A stretch of DNA of 64,000 bases, taken from contig CAOLHI010000357.1 in assembly GCA_948474755.1 (NCBI GenBank), positions 1 to 64,000 of the forward strand. Reading direction: 5' to 3'. Position numbers and translations under genes: made by a program. The DNA comes from Ctenosaura bakeri (Eukaryota; Chordata; Lepidosauria; Squamata; Iguanidae). Of this stretch, positions 45,960 through 56,196 are shown one piece after another. The notes below the pieces were generated by a model, which was not told where the DNA came from, did no database searches, and saw only the letters and a program-made list of their open reading frames with translations. Each line of letters opens with the position of its first letter. Position 1 is the first letter of the stretch.

Positions 45960-48900
45960 CTGGGGAGAGAATAGTTATGTGTGAGAATCATAACCTTCTT
46001 TAGTACTCTTCATAAACTTACCCCCCCCCCGCAACACATACAAAAAGACTAGACAAGAAAAGACAAGACAAGAAAAAGCAATGAAACTTTGGATGTTAGG
46101 AGACAGACCACATGCACAATATAATCTAGCAGCGATTGAAAGAATCTCACAGCAAACATAAATGACCAGCAGAATACTACGGTATGTATCTCATTATTTT
46201 GTACCGCTTTACCCTGAACAGCGGTGCTAGTATGACATGTCAGAAAGGGGTGGTTAAACTGCAAGCTGGTCACATGTGCTGTCCAGGGAAATTTCTGTGG
46301 CTTTAACACCACCACCAACCACAAATTTGAAATGAAAGTTTCCCTCAAACCTGTAAATTGCCACTCCTAGAGAGCCTTAAGAGGCTTTGAGGAGTAGTAC
46401 AGACCTAGTCGCCCCACCCAACCCCCCCACCAAAAAAACCCAATTAAAATTGACCACAAATGACCAAATATAGAAGCTAGAAGTCACTTCTAGTTTTGTT
46501 TTCAGATGAGTAGCAGTTGATTTGGGGACAGATACAGATAATCAGTGGGGTGTCAGGACAAAAAAAGTGAACAAAAACTTATTTTCACAATTGAGTTGGC
46601 TTCTGTCCTTTCTTTCCCCTCCCCCTGAAACATTTGTTCATTTGGGGTGACAAAAAAGGTGATGTACAGCCAATCAAATTTGATTTTCACCTTGATTCTT
46701 CACTCTAAAGTGTATATATGACTGTTCACCTCTGTGTCAGTTTGCATCCTGAAGTCATGCCACTGCAGTTCATCAGAGTGATGACCACACACACACACAC
46801 ACAAAATTTTTCCTACTGTGACTGGGGGTGACCATTCTAGCCAGGGTCAAATTAGATGCTAAGAGACAGCCAAGCATCTTTCACTATGTGAGGAGATCCC
46901 TCTTCTAAACACATGCTAAATGTATACCAGGAACACAAGAATATTGTTATCTGTCCTTTATGTGCTACATGGTTCAACCCAAAAACTTCAGGTCATAAAA
47001 AAGACTTCCTCAGAAAAATTTATGATATATGCTGAAATTTTCTACTTTCACAAAGACCCATTACTAGAATGAAGTGTATGGAGAGAAAGAGAGAGTATTC
47101 TTCATGCTAATTGTGTAGTATTCATCTGTGATCCAGTTTCTACATGAAAATAGGACTATTCAGTTGCTTTTTTCAACTCTCTCTCTCTCTCCTCACCCAG
47201 GAGAAGACCACCCTGATTCCGTCCACTTCACGGAATTAGAAAACCTTAACCAGAGGCCATGTCTATCTGCTAAAAACAAAGTCAAAGTTTTGATCTTGCA
47301 GAGAATGAAGGTTTACTCTCAAAATCCTGTCCAATAATTGTAAAAAATTCTAAGAACAAGTTGTTTCCATATGATCTCTTCAAGAACTTGATTCCCATGG
47401 TTGCATCTTTAAGAAGCCTGTGACCTGATGCATTCTTTAATTGAGGTACATACTATATTGTCATAACATGAAGAAACAAATGATAAGGTCTTATTGCAGA
47501 AAGATATAATTAGGGGATATTTGTAATATGTTTCTTACTCATTTTAACTGTAGAAAGAGAGAGCGACTTGCCCTAGTTTTTGGCAATTAGTTCCTTAACA
47601 ACGGGTAGCCTGATGTAGCCATGTTGGAAAATAGGTTTGCACATTTCTCTGAAGTCATGACTCAGCCTTGTAAGGGGTCACATACAAAGCATAAACCAAT
47701 TTCAGTGAAGCAGTTATGAGTAGCTTCAATTAGAATAAGCAGCATGTGCACTGGGCTATTCTAATATAAATCAGCAATCAGAGTGATTTGTCCCCATTTA
47801 AGTAGGACAATGCAGCTTGGTTTAGAAATGTAATGAGATTAATGGGATCATTGGATAGACTTTAAAGACAATTCTCTCTTTTAATGAGGCATACTAATAT
47901 ATAGACATAAACAATGCAGGACTGTAATAAAAGAATTATTAAGGTTTTTAAAGACTTGTATAAAATGTTACTGCCAATTTAGTTTGTGTTATATAATATT
48001 TATTTAATTTATGACCAAAATTGCCATTTGAAATAAATGTTATCACTGTTCCTATTATCCCAATACACATCTGACAGTGACTTATTCAAAGCTTTCAGCT
48101 CTAATTTCAATTGCCTGAATCCAGCATCTGCAATCCATGTGCTTTATCTACTGTAGCAGAAACAAAAAAAACTGTGATATGCTGAACCAACTCAGTCTAT
48201 ATCCCTGCAGCCCTGACTGTGCACCTAGCACAGCTGTGAAGAATTAAAGTCATCCTGTTACCACTGTATTATCTTGCTCTGGTCTCTGTGTTGCCCTGTT
48301 TGCCCTTTGGTTTAATTTGGACAGTTTATGGAATTTATTTTCAAATTGGCACATATGCCAATTGTTGGAGTTTTAACTTCATGTTTATTTCTTCCCTTCC
48401 AAGTTATAGATGAGAGCCAGTAGAGAAGCATCTTGATTAAATCTCAGTGAAAAACAGTACTGATGTGACTGCAAGACATAATGAGATTTTTTTAAAAATG
48501 TTAATTTAATTAAAGCAGTTGTTTGCTGTTGCATATTAGCAACTTGTGTATGGGATGCATGAAATGAATGACATGATGGACTGAAAACTAGAGCAATCAG
48601 TCACTACAGTCTCAGAAAACTGAAATCTGGAAGAATGGCATGTTGTTGGTACCACTTTGAAAATCTCCTATATTCAAATAGGAATAATTTTGTGAATTTG
48701 GTGCTTAGCCATAATAGCTCCACATCATGAGCAACTTCTGAATAGTGTTCCAGTTACAGGCGCAGAAGACAACGGGAGGTATTTCACTGATTCAGAAAGA
48801 ATAATGTCATAATGCTGATCTACTGTTGGGAGACTAGGAAGGAGAAAGAGAAAACAAACCTGTTATTCAGGTGCCCTCTTTCTCAGGTTTTTGTAAGTCT

Positions 48901-49482
48901 TAACAAGATATCACATCTATGGCAGAGGACCTGTATTCTGCATTATAAATTATTCTTAAGGAATGGAAGCATATTTTGTACCCCAAAAATGGTTCACCAA
49001 CAATGGAGATACCTTTGCATTCTAATTAATTTAACTGGAATCAGAAAAATTAAAATGATATCAAGCAATGCCTTGAATATTTAAGTCAAATTAACAATAC
49101 ACAAGCGTATATTTCTTCTTATATCCCACGGGCTGCAAAATATGACCCTTGAACATGCTTTTTTGTGTCTGTTTCTCCACACAGCCTCAAGGCAAAGCTC
49201 CAAAACAAATTGTTATAATGTGAATAACCTTTTCATAGCAGCCTTCAGTCACTGGAGGATCAAGTTCAGTGTAAAAAATTGAGAAGCCAATTGTGCAGGT
49301 ATGAGGGATTCTTGAAATCAGTCTTTTGATTTAAGTGCTATATCTCAATTCTGTTGCCATGGCATTTTAGTACCTTTTCTGATGTGTAGATACAGGAAAG
49401 AGTTAACCTTCAACAGCGAAAGATATGTTCAGAAATAAATCATAAGCAATAGCTGACCCATGTCACATTACATGCAGTCACT
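45960..49482. other. KALRN intron with minor simple repeats
   Basis: Intron between exons 45768-45959 and 51187-51309. It holds a 10-base C run at 46021, a (CA)n at about 46790-46803 and a (CT)n near 47177-47192. No coding region is supported. Confidence 0.5.
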
Positions 49483-49672
49483 GGCTATTTCTGCACTAGA
49501 TTGTTATAGTGTTATTATTCCACTTTCAACATCCTATGGAATCTTGGGGTTTGCAGTTTAGGGAGGGCACTTGAGGCATCTTGAGGCCCCTTCCTAAACT
49601 GCAAAGCCCAGGATTCCATAGGATGTTGAAAGTGGAATAATAGCACTATAACAGTCTAGTGCGGAAATGGCC
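49483..49672. mobile_element. Palindromic MITE copy 4
   Basis: About 190 bases. TTCCACTTTCAACATCCTAT and GGAATCTTGGGGTTTGCAG in the left arm pair with CTGCAAAGCCCAGGATTCC and ATAGGATGTTGAAAGTGGAA in the right arm. Ends GGCTATTTCTGCACTAG and CTAGTGCGGAAATGGCC. ACT flanks both ends, but a longer duplication is not seen. Confidence 0.9.
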
Positions 49673-51186
49673 ACTGTTACCAGCTTACAACACTTTGTGC
49701 ACTATGATGCACGACATGCAGAAGCAGGCTTCTTGATTTAAGATAAAAAAAAATAGATAACTTTGATGTACGGACATTTGTTTATTTTGTGTACAACAGG
49801 TATCCCTCAAAGACTATATCTTTGGCACCTCTTTGGTGATTTCTTGATTACCATATTATTCTAAATGGTAATTGGGAGAAATGTAAACATTTTTTTAAAA
49901 AGCACTCTTTAAATCTTCTACAAAATTGTATTATTTGAATTTTAATTCTTTTAAACATTCTTATTTTTTCTTATTTTCTGTTTTCCTGCATGTGTAATAT
50001 GAAGTAACACATTTTAACAAGTTTGCAAATGTTAAAATTATATAGCTAACTAAAAAAAAAAGATAAGATTTTCCGGATTCTAATATACCTCAGCAAAACA
50101 CACAAGCAATAGCAGGTATGTCAGTAAATGACAATAATTCTGTCTTGTCCTTACAGTTACATTTTGTGAAAGGTCTGTGTACTGAGACTTACTTTTCCAA
50201 CATTATGACAATGAATGTAACAGCTGGACCTTACTTGTAAAATCTGTGAGGAAGCTGATGGAGAAGGAACATGCAGAAAAATAGTGTTCAGAAAATAAGA
50301 AAAGAGAAAACATTTAGAGAACTACACAGTGCCATTTTCCTTTAACAGTTTTTCATCTGTTGTTTGTTACAATGAAAGGAAAGATAATTGGAAAGCTGTT
50401 AAGACCCCGTGGGGACTGGAATTCAGCTGTAGCTATTACTAGCATACATGCTGTGTAAAACTAGGCATTACTGATCAATACACAGCTAGTGATGGTCCTC
50501 TGTGAAACTCAGATGTTAAATATTCAAAGCAATACTCAAGAATCACATAATAATCTTATTACTGTGAAGAGCCAGTAAATAAAACCCCTTTTCTTTCAGG
50601 CCCTCCATCCAAGCTACTGCTTCATGGTTCTCTGAGTCTGTGCATATTCAGGAAAAAGGCTTGGAGAGAACAAGTCAAGTAGTCTAGATGTAATAAAGGG
50701 AGTGGTGGTTGGTGAATTCAGCCTAGGTTTCATTCTGGGACAATGAATTCACCCAGGGTTTCATTCTGAACTTTAAAGGAAATATCCAAGGTGCTAAACC
50801 TAAATAGTTAATAGATTAGTTGATTAGAGGTCCCTTGTTAGGATACAGAATATAGATATAGAAACAAATCCCAAGTTTGAAAAGGTTTTAATAAAAAGGA
50901 CTGAACTCTGCTTTTAACAGCTCTGATAGCAAGTATTACACCCTAATCATCCCACTCATACTTTTAAAGATAGACTTGTTTGTAAATAAAGAAAATTCCC
51001 AGCTATCACACTCAGAACAGACAAAGTAATACCTCCGAGGGGAAAAAAGTGCCGCTGACAAATGATCAGTCCAATTTTTTGTTCACCAAGCAACAAGATT
51101 GTTCTCTCAAGGTTGGTGGTTCTTCCCTCATCATCTTCTCGTCTCTGTGCCATACATGTCCTGAGATAAAAACTTTATGTACTCAC
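49673..51186. other. Intron, no recognised feature
   Basis: AT-rich intron just downstream (in transcript sense) of exon 51187-51309. A region at 50700-50790 repeats AATTCA..CC..GGTTTCATTCTG twice but could not be classified. Confidence 0.4.
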
Positions 51187-51309
51187 CATGGAATTCATAG
51201 CAAAGTGGTTATGCTGTGTCTGTAGATCTAGGGCATGTTGGTAGCTCACTCCAATTTCAGTGTGACTCTGCAGAAACAACTCTTTGTTGTGGCTGATCCA
51301 GTCAAACAT
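51187..51309 (-). CDS. KALRN: KALRN internal exon (spectrin-repeat region), 41 codons
   Basis: The minus strand gives 123 bases opening MFDWISHNKELFLQSHTEIG and closing TQHNHFAMNSM, which matches the kalirin/TRIO spectrin-repeat signature (DWI.HNK.LFL...TEIG; LQTQHNHFAMN). The preceding residue in the family is a Lys, so the ATG at 51307-51309 is an internal codon and not a start. The acceptor is TTTTCCAG and the donor GTGAGT at 51181-51186. Both ends are phase 0. This is the most 5' exon of the gene in the window; the exon before it was not found between 51310 and 64000, so that intron is longer than 12.6 kb. The kalirin assignment rests on the three downstream exons. Confidence 0.93.
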
Positions 51310-51804
51310 CTGGAAAAGAAAGGAAATGTCATGGCTAAAAGGAAAGAGAAAAACCCAGCACAGTCAGAGAGCTGCAAGGGATGGCAGAAGAGTATTTTTT
51401 TTCTCAGAATTGACACTGAGACAGAAGTTGTGATACACTTGTCTAATAAAAGCCAAAAGGGATGGATTGTGCCGGATTTATTCCATTTGAAATTTTTGCC
51501 ATGTGGTGGCAAATTTCCCTGTAGTGTTCAGTCACTCATTTTTATGACTGCTGAAAAACCTATCCATAAACGGATAAGTAGACAAACTGCAAAAGCTAAT
51601 GAGAGATACTTTCTGGTCTACCAATTAATAGGTCCACATTAAAATTTGTAGGAAATTGGCAGAAGAACTGCTATAGTATAAAGTCATGAAGAAAACTACT
51701 AAGCTTTGTAGGGAATGACAGGGAATTCAACGGAATTTAGGTGACAGGTATTTCTTTGAGATCCACATTACAAGTCTGCAAGCCATGTTCCTATGCTGTT
51801 TACA

Positions 51805-51862
51805 CCTCTTAAGGGTTTTGTTGTTGTTGTTGTTTTTTGCCTTCAAGTAGTAAAGTCTCAAA
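51805..51862 (-). repeat. SINE tail fragment (MIR-like), antisense
   Basis: The minus strand reads CTACTTGAAGGC then a run of CAA units, the 3' end of the MIR-like SINE seen elsewhere. It abuts the left arm of the Penelope-like element, so one inserted next to the other. Confidence 0.5.
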
Positions 51863-51918
51863 GTTTTGGACTGTTGTGGGTTTTTCCAACTATGAGGCTG
51901 TGTTCTAGAAGTATTTGC

Positions 51919-51955
51919 TCCTGACATTTCATCTGCAGCTGACATCTTCAGAGGA
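51919..51955 (-). ncRNA. Hammerhead-like motif, left arm
   Basis: On the minus strand: TCCT, CTGAAGA, a 14-base variable part, GAAA, TGTC, AGGA. TCCT/AGGA could form stem I, CTGAAGA and GAA the core, and the very short A-U, U-G pairs stem III. Stem II is poor here, so activity is doubtful. Confidence 0.35.
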
Positions 51956-52144
51956 TCTGGAGACATGGAGGTGGAGTGGAGTATATATACTTGTGTGATC
52001 CCTGGGTGGGACGGATTTGCATTTGTGATAAATTAGTGATGCAGCTGGCCTGTGAGATAGCCCATTGTTGAGTGGACTAGCCTCCAGGATTGCGTTGTTA
52101 GTCAGGGGATATGCATAACAGTTGTATGTGCATTTAAGTACTCG

Positions 52145-52591
52145 TTACCAACCCATTGTATTGTTTCCTGTAGAGAGAACTCCTGAGTCTGGGTGGTGTT
52201 CATTGGCATATTTTTCAGTCTTGATTTTAGTGTTTTTAAATACTGGTAGCCAACTTTTGTTTACTTTACGAGTTTCTTCTTTCCTGTAAAAATTGTCCAG
52301 GTGTTTGTGGATTTCAATGGCCTCTCTGTGTAGTCTGACATAGTAGTGGTCAGAATGGTCCTGAATTTCCGTGCTTTCAAATAGCATTCTGTGTCCAGGT
52401 TGGTTTATGACATGTTCTGCTACCGCTGATTTTTCTGGCTGGATCAGTCTGCAGTGTCTTTCGTGTTCTTTGATTCGTGTTTGGACACTGCTTTTTGCAG
52501 TCCCTATGTAGATCTGCCCACAGCTGCAAGGTATGTGGTAAACTCCAGGAGAAGTTAGAGGATCCCTCTTGTCCTTTGCTGAACATAGCAT
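52145..52591 (-). pseudogene. Penelope-like GIY-YIG endonuclease domain
   Basis: The 148-codon open stretch contains GVYHIPCSCGQIYIG (residues about 17-31), the GIY-YIG signature in the GVY..YIG form, with CSC inside it as in Penelope proteins. It is followed by TRIKEHERHC (catalytic Arg region), AVAEHVINQPGH and ENFYRKE/WLPV-like C-terminal features. The domain nicks target DNA for insertion. It is out of frame with the RT part by one base; the coding end at 52145 overlaps the inverted-repeat junction motif. Confidence 0.85.
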
Positions 52592-52652
52592 TTGTTGAAT
52601 TTTCTTGGTCAGTCTGTAGATTGTTTGGGGTTATGCTTCTTCATCAGTTTCC

Positions 52653-53063
52653 CTATTTGGTCAGTGACTCTGATGTATGGGAAAAACACGTTCCCTTTGG
52701 GTGGCTGTTTATCCTCATCCCGTGGTTTTTTCTGAGTCTTGAGGCTCTTCTGATGTCCGAACTGGAGTAACCGCTGGCCTGTAGAGTCCAGTTTAGATGA
52801 TTCAGTTCGTCTTTCAGAAGGTGGGGCTCACAGATTCTTTTCACATGGTCTACCAGAGTTTTTATTGTGCTCCGTTTTTGTCTGGGGTGATGGTTGGAGT
52901 TTTTGTGTATATATCTGTCAGTGTGTGTAGGTTTTCTGTAAATTGTGTGGCCCAATTGTTGGTTAGGTTTGCAGATGACTAGGACATCCAGAAATGGTAG
53001 CCTTCCTTCATTTTCTTTTTCTATAGTAAATTGGACGTTCGGGTGGATGTTGTTCAGATACAA
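52653..53063 (-). pseudogene. Penelope-like RT, C-terminal part
   Basis: An open 136-codon stretch reads LNNIHPNVQFTIEKENEGRL then PFLDVLV, HTIYRKPTHTDRYIHKNSNH with HPRQK, and a Cys-containing basic region ending in stop. PFLD and YRKPT.TD are signatures of the RT region following the YADD site in Penelope-like elements. The polymerase palm is absent, replaced directly by the inverted terminal repeat at 53061-53071. Confidence 0.85.
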
Positions 53064-53362
53064 TACAATGGATTGCTAATGAGTACTTAAATGCACACAC
53101 AACTGTTATGCATATCCCCTGACTAACAACGCAACCCTGGGGCTAGTCCACTCAACAATGGGCTATCTCACAGGCCAGCTGCATCACTAATGCATCACAA
53201 ATGCAAATTCTTCCCACCTGGGGAATCACACAAGTACATATACTCCATTCCACCCCTATGTCTCCAGATCCTCTGAAGATGCCGGCCACAGATGTAGGCG
53301 AAATGTCAGGAAAAAATACTACTAGAACACAGCCTTATAGCCCAAAAAACCCACAACAACCC
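53061..53362 (+). repeat. Right inverted terminal repeat (pseudo-LTR) of the Penelope-like element
   Basis: It is the inverted complement of 51872-52163 over roughly 290-300 bases with moderate divergence: CAATACAATGG, GAGTACTTAAATGCAC, TATGCATATCCCCTGACTAA and TCACAGGCCAGCTGCATCAC all pair with the left arm. It ends near CCCACAAC, after which the two arms differ. Confidence 0.85.
53269..53311 (+). ncRNA. Hammerhead-like motif, right arm
   Basis: TCCT (53269-53272), CTGAAGA (53273-53279), an extra T, GCC...GGC (53281-53283 with 53297-53299) as stem II, GAA (53300-53302), ATGT then C at 53307 as the would-be cleavage base, and AGGA (53308-53311) pairing with TCCT. Hammerhead motifs with minimal stem III are known from Penelope-like terminal repeats. 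The extra T before stem II departs from consensus, so the call is tentative. Confidence 0.45.
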
Positions 53363-53520
53363 ATGGATCCCAGCCGTGAAAGCCTTCAACTTTACATCTT
53401 AAAGTTTTACCATTTCCCTTTTTTTAAATCAGCAAGACAGTAGACATTTTGGTCAACCTTATCATTACTACATATTTTTTTATTTCAGGTCCACATATCA
53501 GAAAAGGGCAGTCCAACAAA

Positions 53521-53720
53521 GGCCATTTCCTCACCCCACTGTTATAGTGCTATTATTCCACTTTCAACATCTTGTGGAATCCTGGGGTTTGCAGTTTAGG
53601 GGGGGCATTTAGAATTCTCAGCCAGAGAGCTCTTTGACTCAGTGAACTACAAACCCCAAAATTCAACAGGATATTGAAAGTGGAATAATAGCACTATAAC
53701 AGTGTCAGGCAGAAATGGCC
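53521..53720. mobile_element. Palindromic MITE copy 5
   Basis: About 200 bases. GTTATAGTGCTATTATTCCA and TTCAACATC..GTGGAATCC in the left arm pair with GAAAGTGGAATAATAGCAC and the following TATAACAGTG in the right. Ends GGCCATTTCC and GAAATGGCC. AAA borders both ends. Confidence 0.88.
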
Positions 53721-53934
53721 AAACTTCCTAATTAGAAACTAAAAACTGTTGCATGCCTGGATACAACTGCTACATAAAAGAACAACCAGCACCTTTTATG
53801 TTTTTTGATAGACTACTCATTCTACTAAATCCACTGTCCCCATTCTACTATCTGTATTTGAAGCTACATCCTGCATGTTGTGATATTTGGCAACAGAGAT
53901 GCCTGTTCATGGAGGATAATGTTACCCAAGAGAA

Positions 53935-54162
53935 TCAGAGTGGTTTAGTGCTTTGAGCATTGGGCTACAGCCCTGGAGACCAGGATTTGAATTCCTGCTC
54001 ATCAAATCCCACTGGATGATCTTGGACAAATTACATTCTCTGGGCCTCAGAGAAAGGCAAAGACATTCCCCCCTGAACAAATCTTGCCAAGAAAATCCCA
54101 TTATAGGGTCACCTTTGGGATGCTGTAAGTAGGAAACAACTTGAAGACACACAACAACAAGG
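53935..54162 (+). repeat. MIR-like SINE
   Basis: Head CAGAGTGGTTTAGTGCTTTG, B-box-like AGGATTTGAATTCC, core ATCCCACTGGATGATCTTGG and tail AACTTGAAGACACACAACAA. More diverged than the copy at 28.1 kb. Confidence 0.8.
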
Positions 54163-55439
54163 TTAGCCATGTCTATTAGGGGTGGTAGCTATATGCCACT
54201 TCCAGTATCAGAGAAGGTGCTTACATCCTGCTTCTGGACTTCTCATAGACTTCCTGTCGACCACAATGGAGACATAAAAACAAACAAAGCCTGCTTTTCC
54301 CTCCAGAATTCACCTGCCCCATTACTGCCTCTTCCCTCTTCTAGCCTCCCACTACTGCGGCCTCAACTTTTTCCCCCTGTCTTTTACCCATCGCTCTGTG
54401 ATTATCTGCCTTTCTTTAACCCAAAACAAAACAATAAAGTGAGTGAGCCTAAGCACAATCAAGCGACCAAGGTTCATTCTCAATCCCTTCCAAAGAAGTG
54501 TCACCACCAATCAGTATGGAAAAGTGTGTTTTCAGCAAAAGTCAAGCACGAATAGCAAACAGAGATTGGGTGGACCATTTTAGTTGGGCTAGAGATAGTG
54601 ATCTGGTGCAGAGGGATGCACAGAATTTCAGTGATTAAATGGAAACAGGGGATGGATAACTAATTACTCTAATTTAACTTAAAGGTCTCTTGCTTCATTC
54701 CTTCTCTTATTTCCTCATTAAGAGGTAACGTGTAATTTAAGTCAGAAAAGCTTAACACAGAAGAAGTGCTATTAGTAAAGAGAGAGCAAAGTTTGTCTGT
54801 GTTTTAAGAATCAGCAGAGATCCATCTTGCTAAGTAGTTACATGCTAGACGCGAGCATTTTACAAACCAAGGTTAAGCCACTGAAGAAAGCAAGAGCTGT
54901 GCAACAATACGACTTAGAAAATAAACAGTAGATCTAGGAATGTTCAAGCAGCATGTCTAGAATCAATCTGATGGTAAGCAATAAAAGAACAACAATGCAT
55001 TAGTACTTTTCTTTCTAATTTTTACAATAAGTAACCTGGAAGAACAGCGAATGACATTTGGGTAAACTAAGACCCTTCATGGACTTTTGTAGAATTAATT
55101 TTGGACTGTTGTGGACTCAATCAACAGCTTCTTTATATTTTCCCCTCCTACTGTTTTAGATTTATTTGCCAGGTTATACTGGCCTTCTGGCCAGGAGGTT
55201 GTCATATCCAAGAAATTGCCAGCACTCTCTGATCTGGTCTTCATTATTTCTAAAGGGTTGCCAAAATAATTGAAGCAAAACTGATTTTCTGTGCAAGGTA
55301 GCATAGAATTATTAGCACAATTATAAAATGATTAGATTTTGTAAGGTGCCTCTCAAGGTTTGTCCAGATATAATCTTGGCAACTGCCCCAAAGAAATGTA
55401 CGGCAGCATTTCTTCATATGGCCCACCTGGATAAAGCTG
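54163..55439. other. Intron, no recognised feature
   Basis: Within the large intron upstream of exon 51187-51309. A 128-codon open frame near 54169-54555 is rich in Pro and Ser over pyrimidine-rich DNA and is not supported. Confidence 0.4.
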
Positions 55440-55600
55440 TTCAATAGTAGAATGGATTTCCTCAGAGAGTGATGGGATCTCTTTGAAACAAAGGGGCAAT
55501 GGCCATATTTTGGGAGTGCATTTGTTATGTGTTACTGCCTGGGAGGTGGTTAGGCTAAATGGTCCTTGGAGCCCCTTCCAACTCTCTATTATCTTTTTGG
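55440..55600 (+). repeat. CR1 LINE 3'-end fragment, diverged
   Basis: GGATTTCCTCAGAGAGTGAT, then CTGGGAGGTGGTTAGGCTAA, GGTCCTTGGAGCCCCTTCCA and a CTCTATTATC end are a diverged CR1 3' UTR. Confidence 0.65.
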
Positions 55601-55843
55601 TTTGTTTTGGCATTTACACATCAGGGAGAAGGATTGTTTTCAAAATGCAGGGACAATTTGCTATGATTGTTTATTCTAACAAGTGTTCCCCCCTACACAC
55701 ATTCCCAGGTGAAACTGGTTTAAAGCAGAACCGATTCACTTTGTTCTAATTGCACCATAAATAATCCTGTCAGCAAGTGATGAGGAAAGGTTGTGGAAAG
55801 CAGGTGAAACTTATATTAAAGCTCACCATTAAGATCGACAGTC

Positions 55844-55869
55844 AGATAGATAGATAGATAGATAGATAG
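55844..55869. repeat. (GATA)n microsatellite
   Basis: About six perfect AGAT/GATA units. Confidence 0.95.
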
Positions 55870-56196
55870 TAGGATGATGAGAAAGAAATAACAAAAGGTT
55901 TCCTGCACTTTTAATGGTTGTGTAAAAGACAGAAATACAGCAGGTATAGAACTGGCCACTCATGCTTTCTGTGTGTTTATCTAGTGATACAACCAATATT
56001 TTGAAACTTTGACATGCACACTGTGGCATTATTTACATCAATAGTCCTTAAGCTATTGTGGGGAACCAGCAGGGTTTTTCCCCCCAATATACCAGTGACC
56101 AGCACAATACTCTTTTTATCTTTCCTGGATGCCTGTCACAGATAGGCAGCCAATAGCTCTCAGACCAGAATTGGTCCGCCACTTTGAACAGCACTA

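Larger units (their letters stand above)
51872..53362 (-). mobile_element. Penelope-like element, truncated, with inverted terminal repeats
   Basis: The minus strand contains a C-terminal reverse transcriptase piece (53063-52653), then a GIY-YIG endonuclease piece (52591-52145), and a non-coding end. The non-coding end (51872-52163) is repeated in inverted orientation at 53061-53362, on the other side of the truncated RT. Penelope-like elements are known for such pseudo-LTRs, in direct or inverted orientation, and for a GIY-YIG domain after the RT. The RT catalytic half is missing, and a frameshift separates the two coding pieces, so the copy is inactive. Confidence 0.85.

Noticed and set aside
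51307..51309. Alternative KALRN translation start at the ATG of this exon
   Set aside because: The Met follows a consensus acceptor and is an internal residue in the protein family; no promoter signal is seen.
51235..51642. 135-codon plus-strand open frame over the kalirin exon
   Set aside because: It is antisense to the exon at 51187-51309 and its length is partly explained by the coding sequence on the other strand.
52477..52770. Plus-strand 97-codon open frame
   Set aside because: Antisense shadow of the Penelope-like coding sequence.
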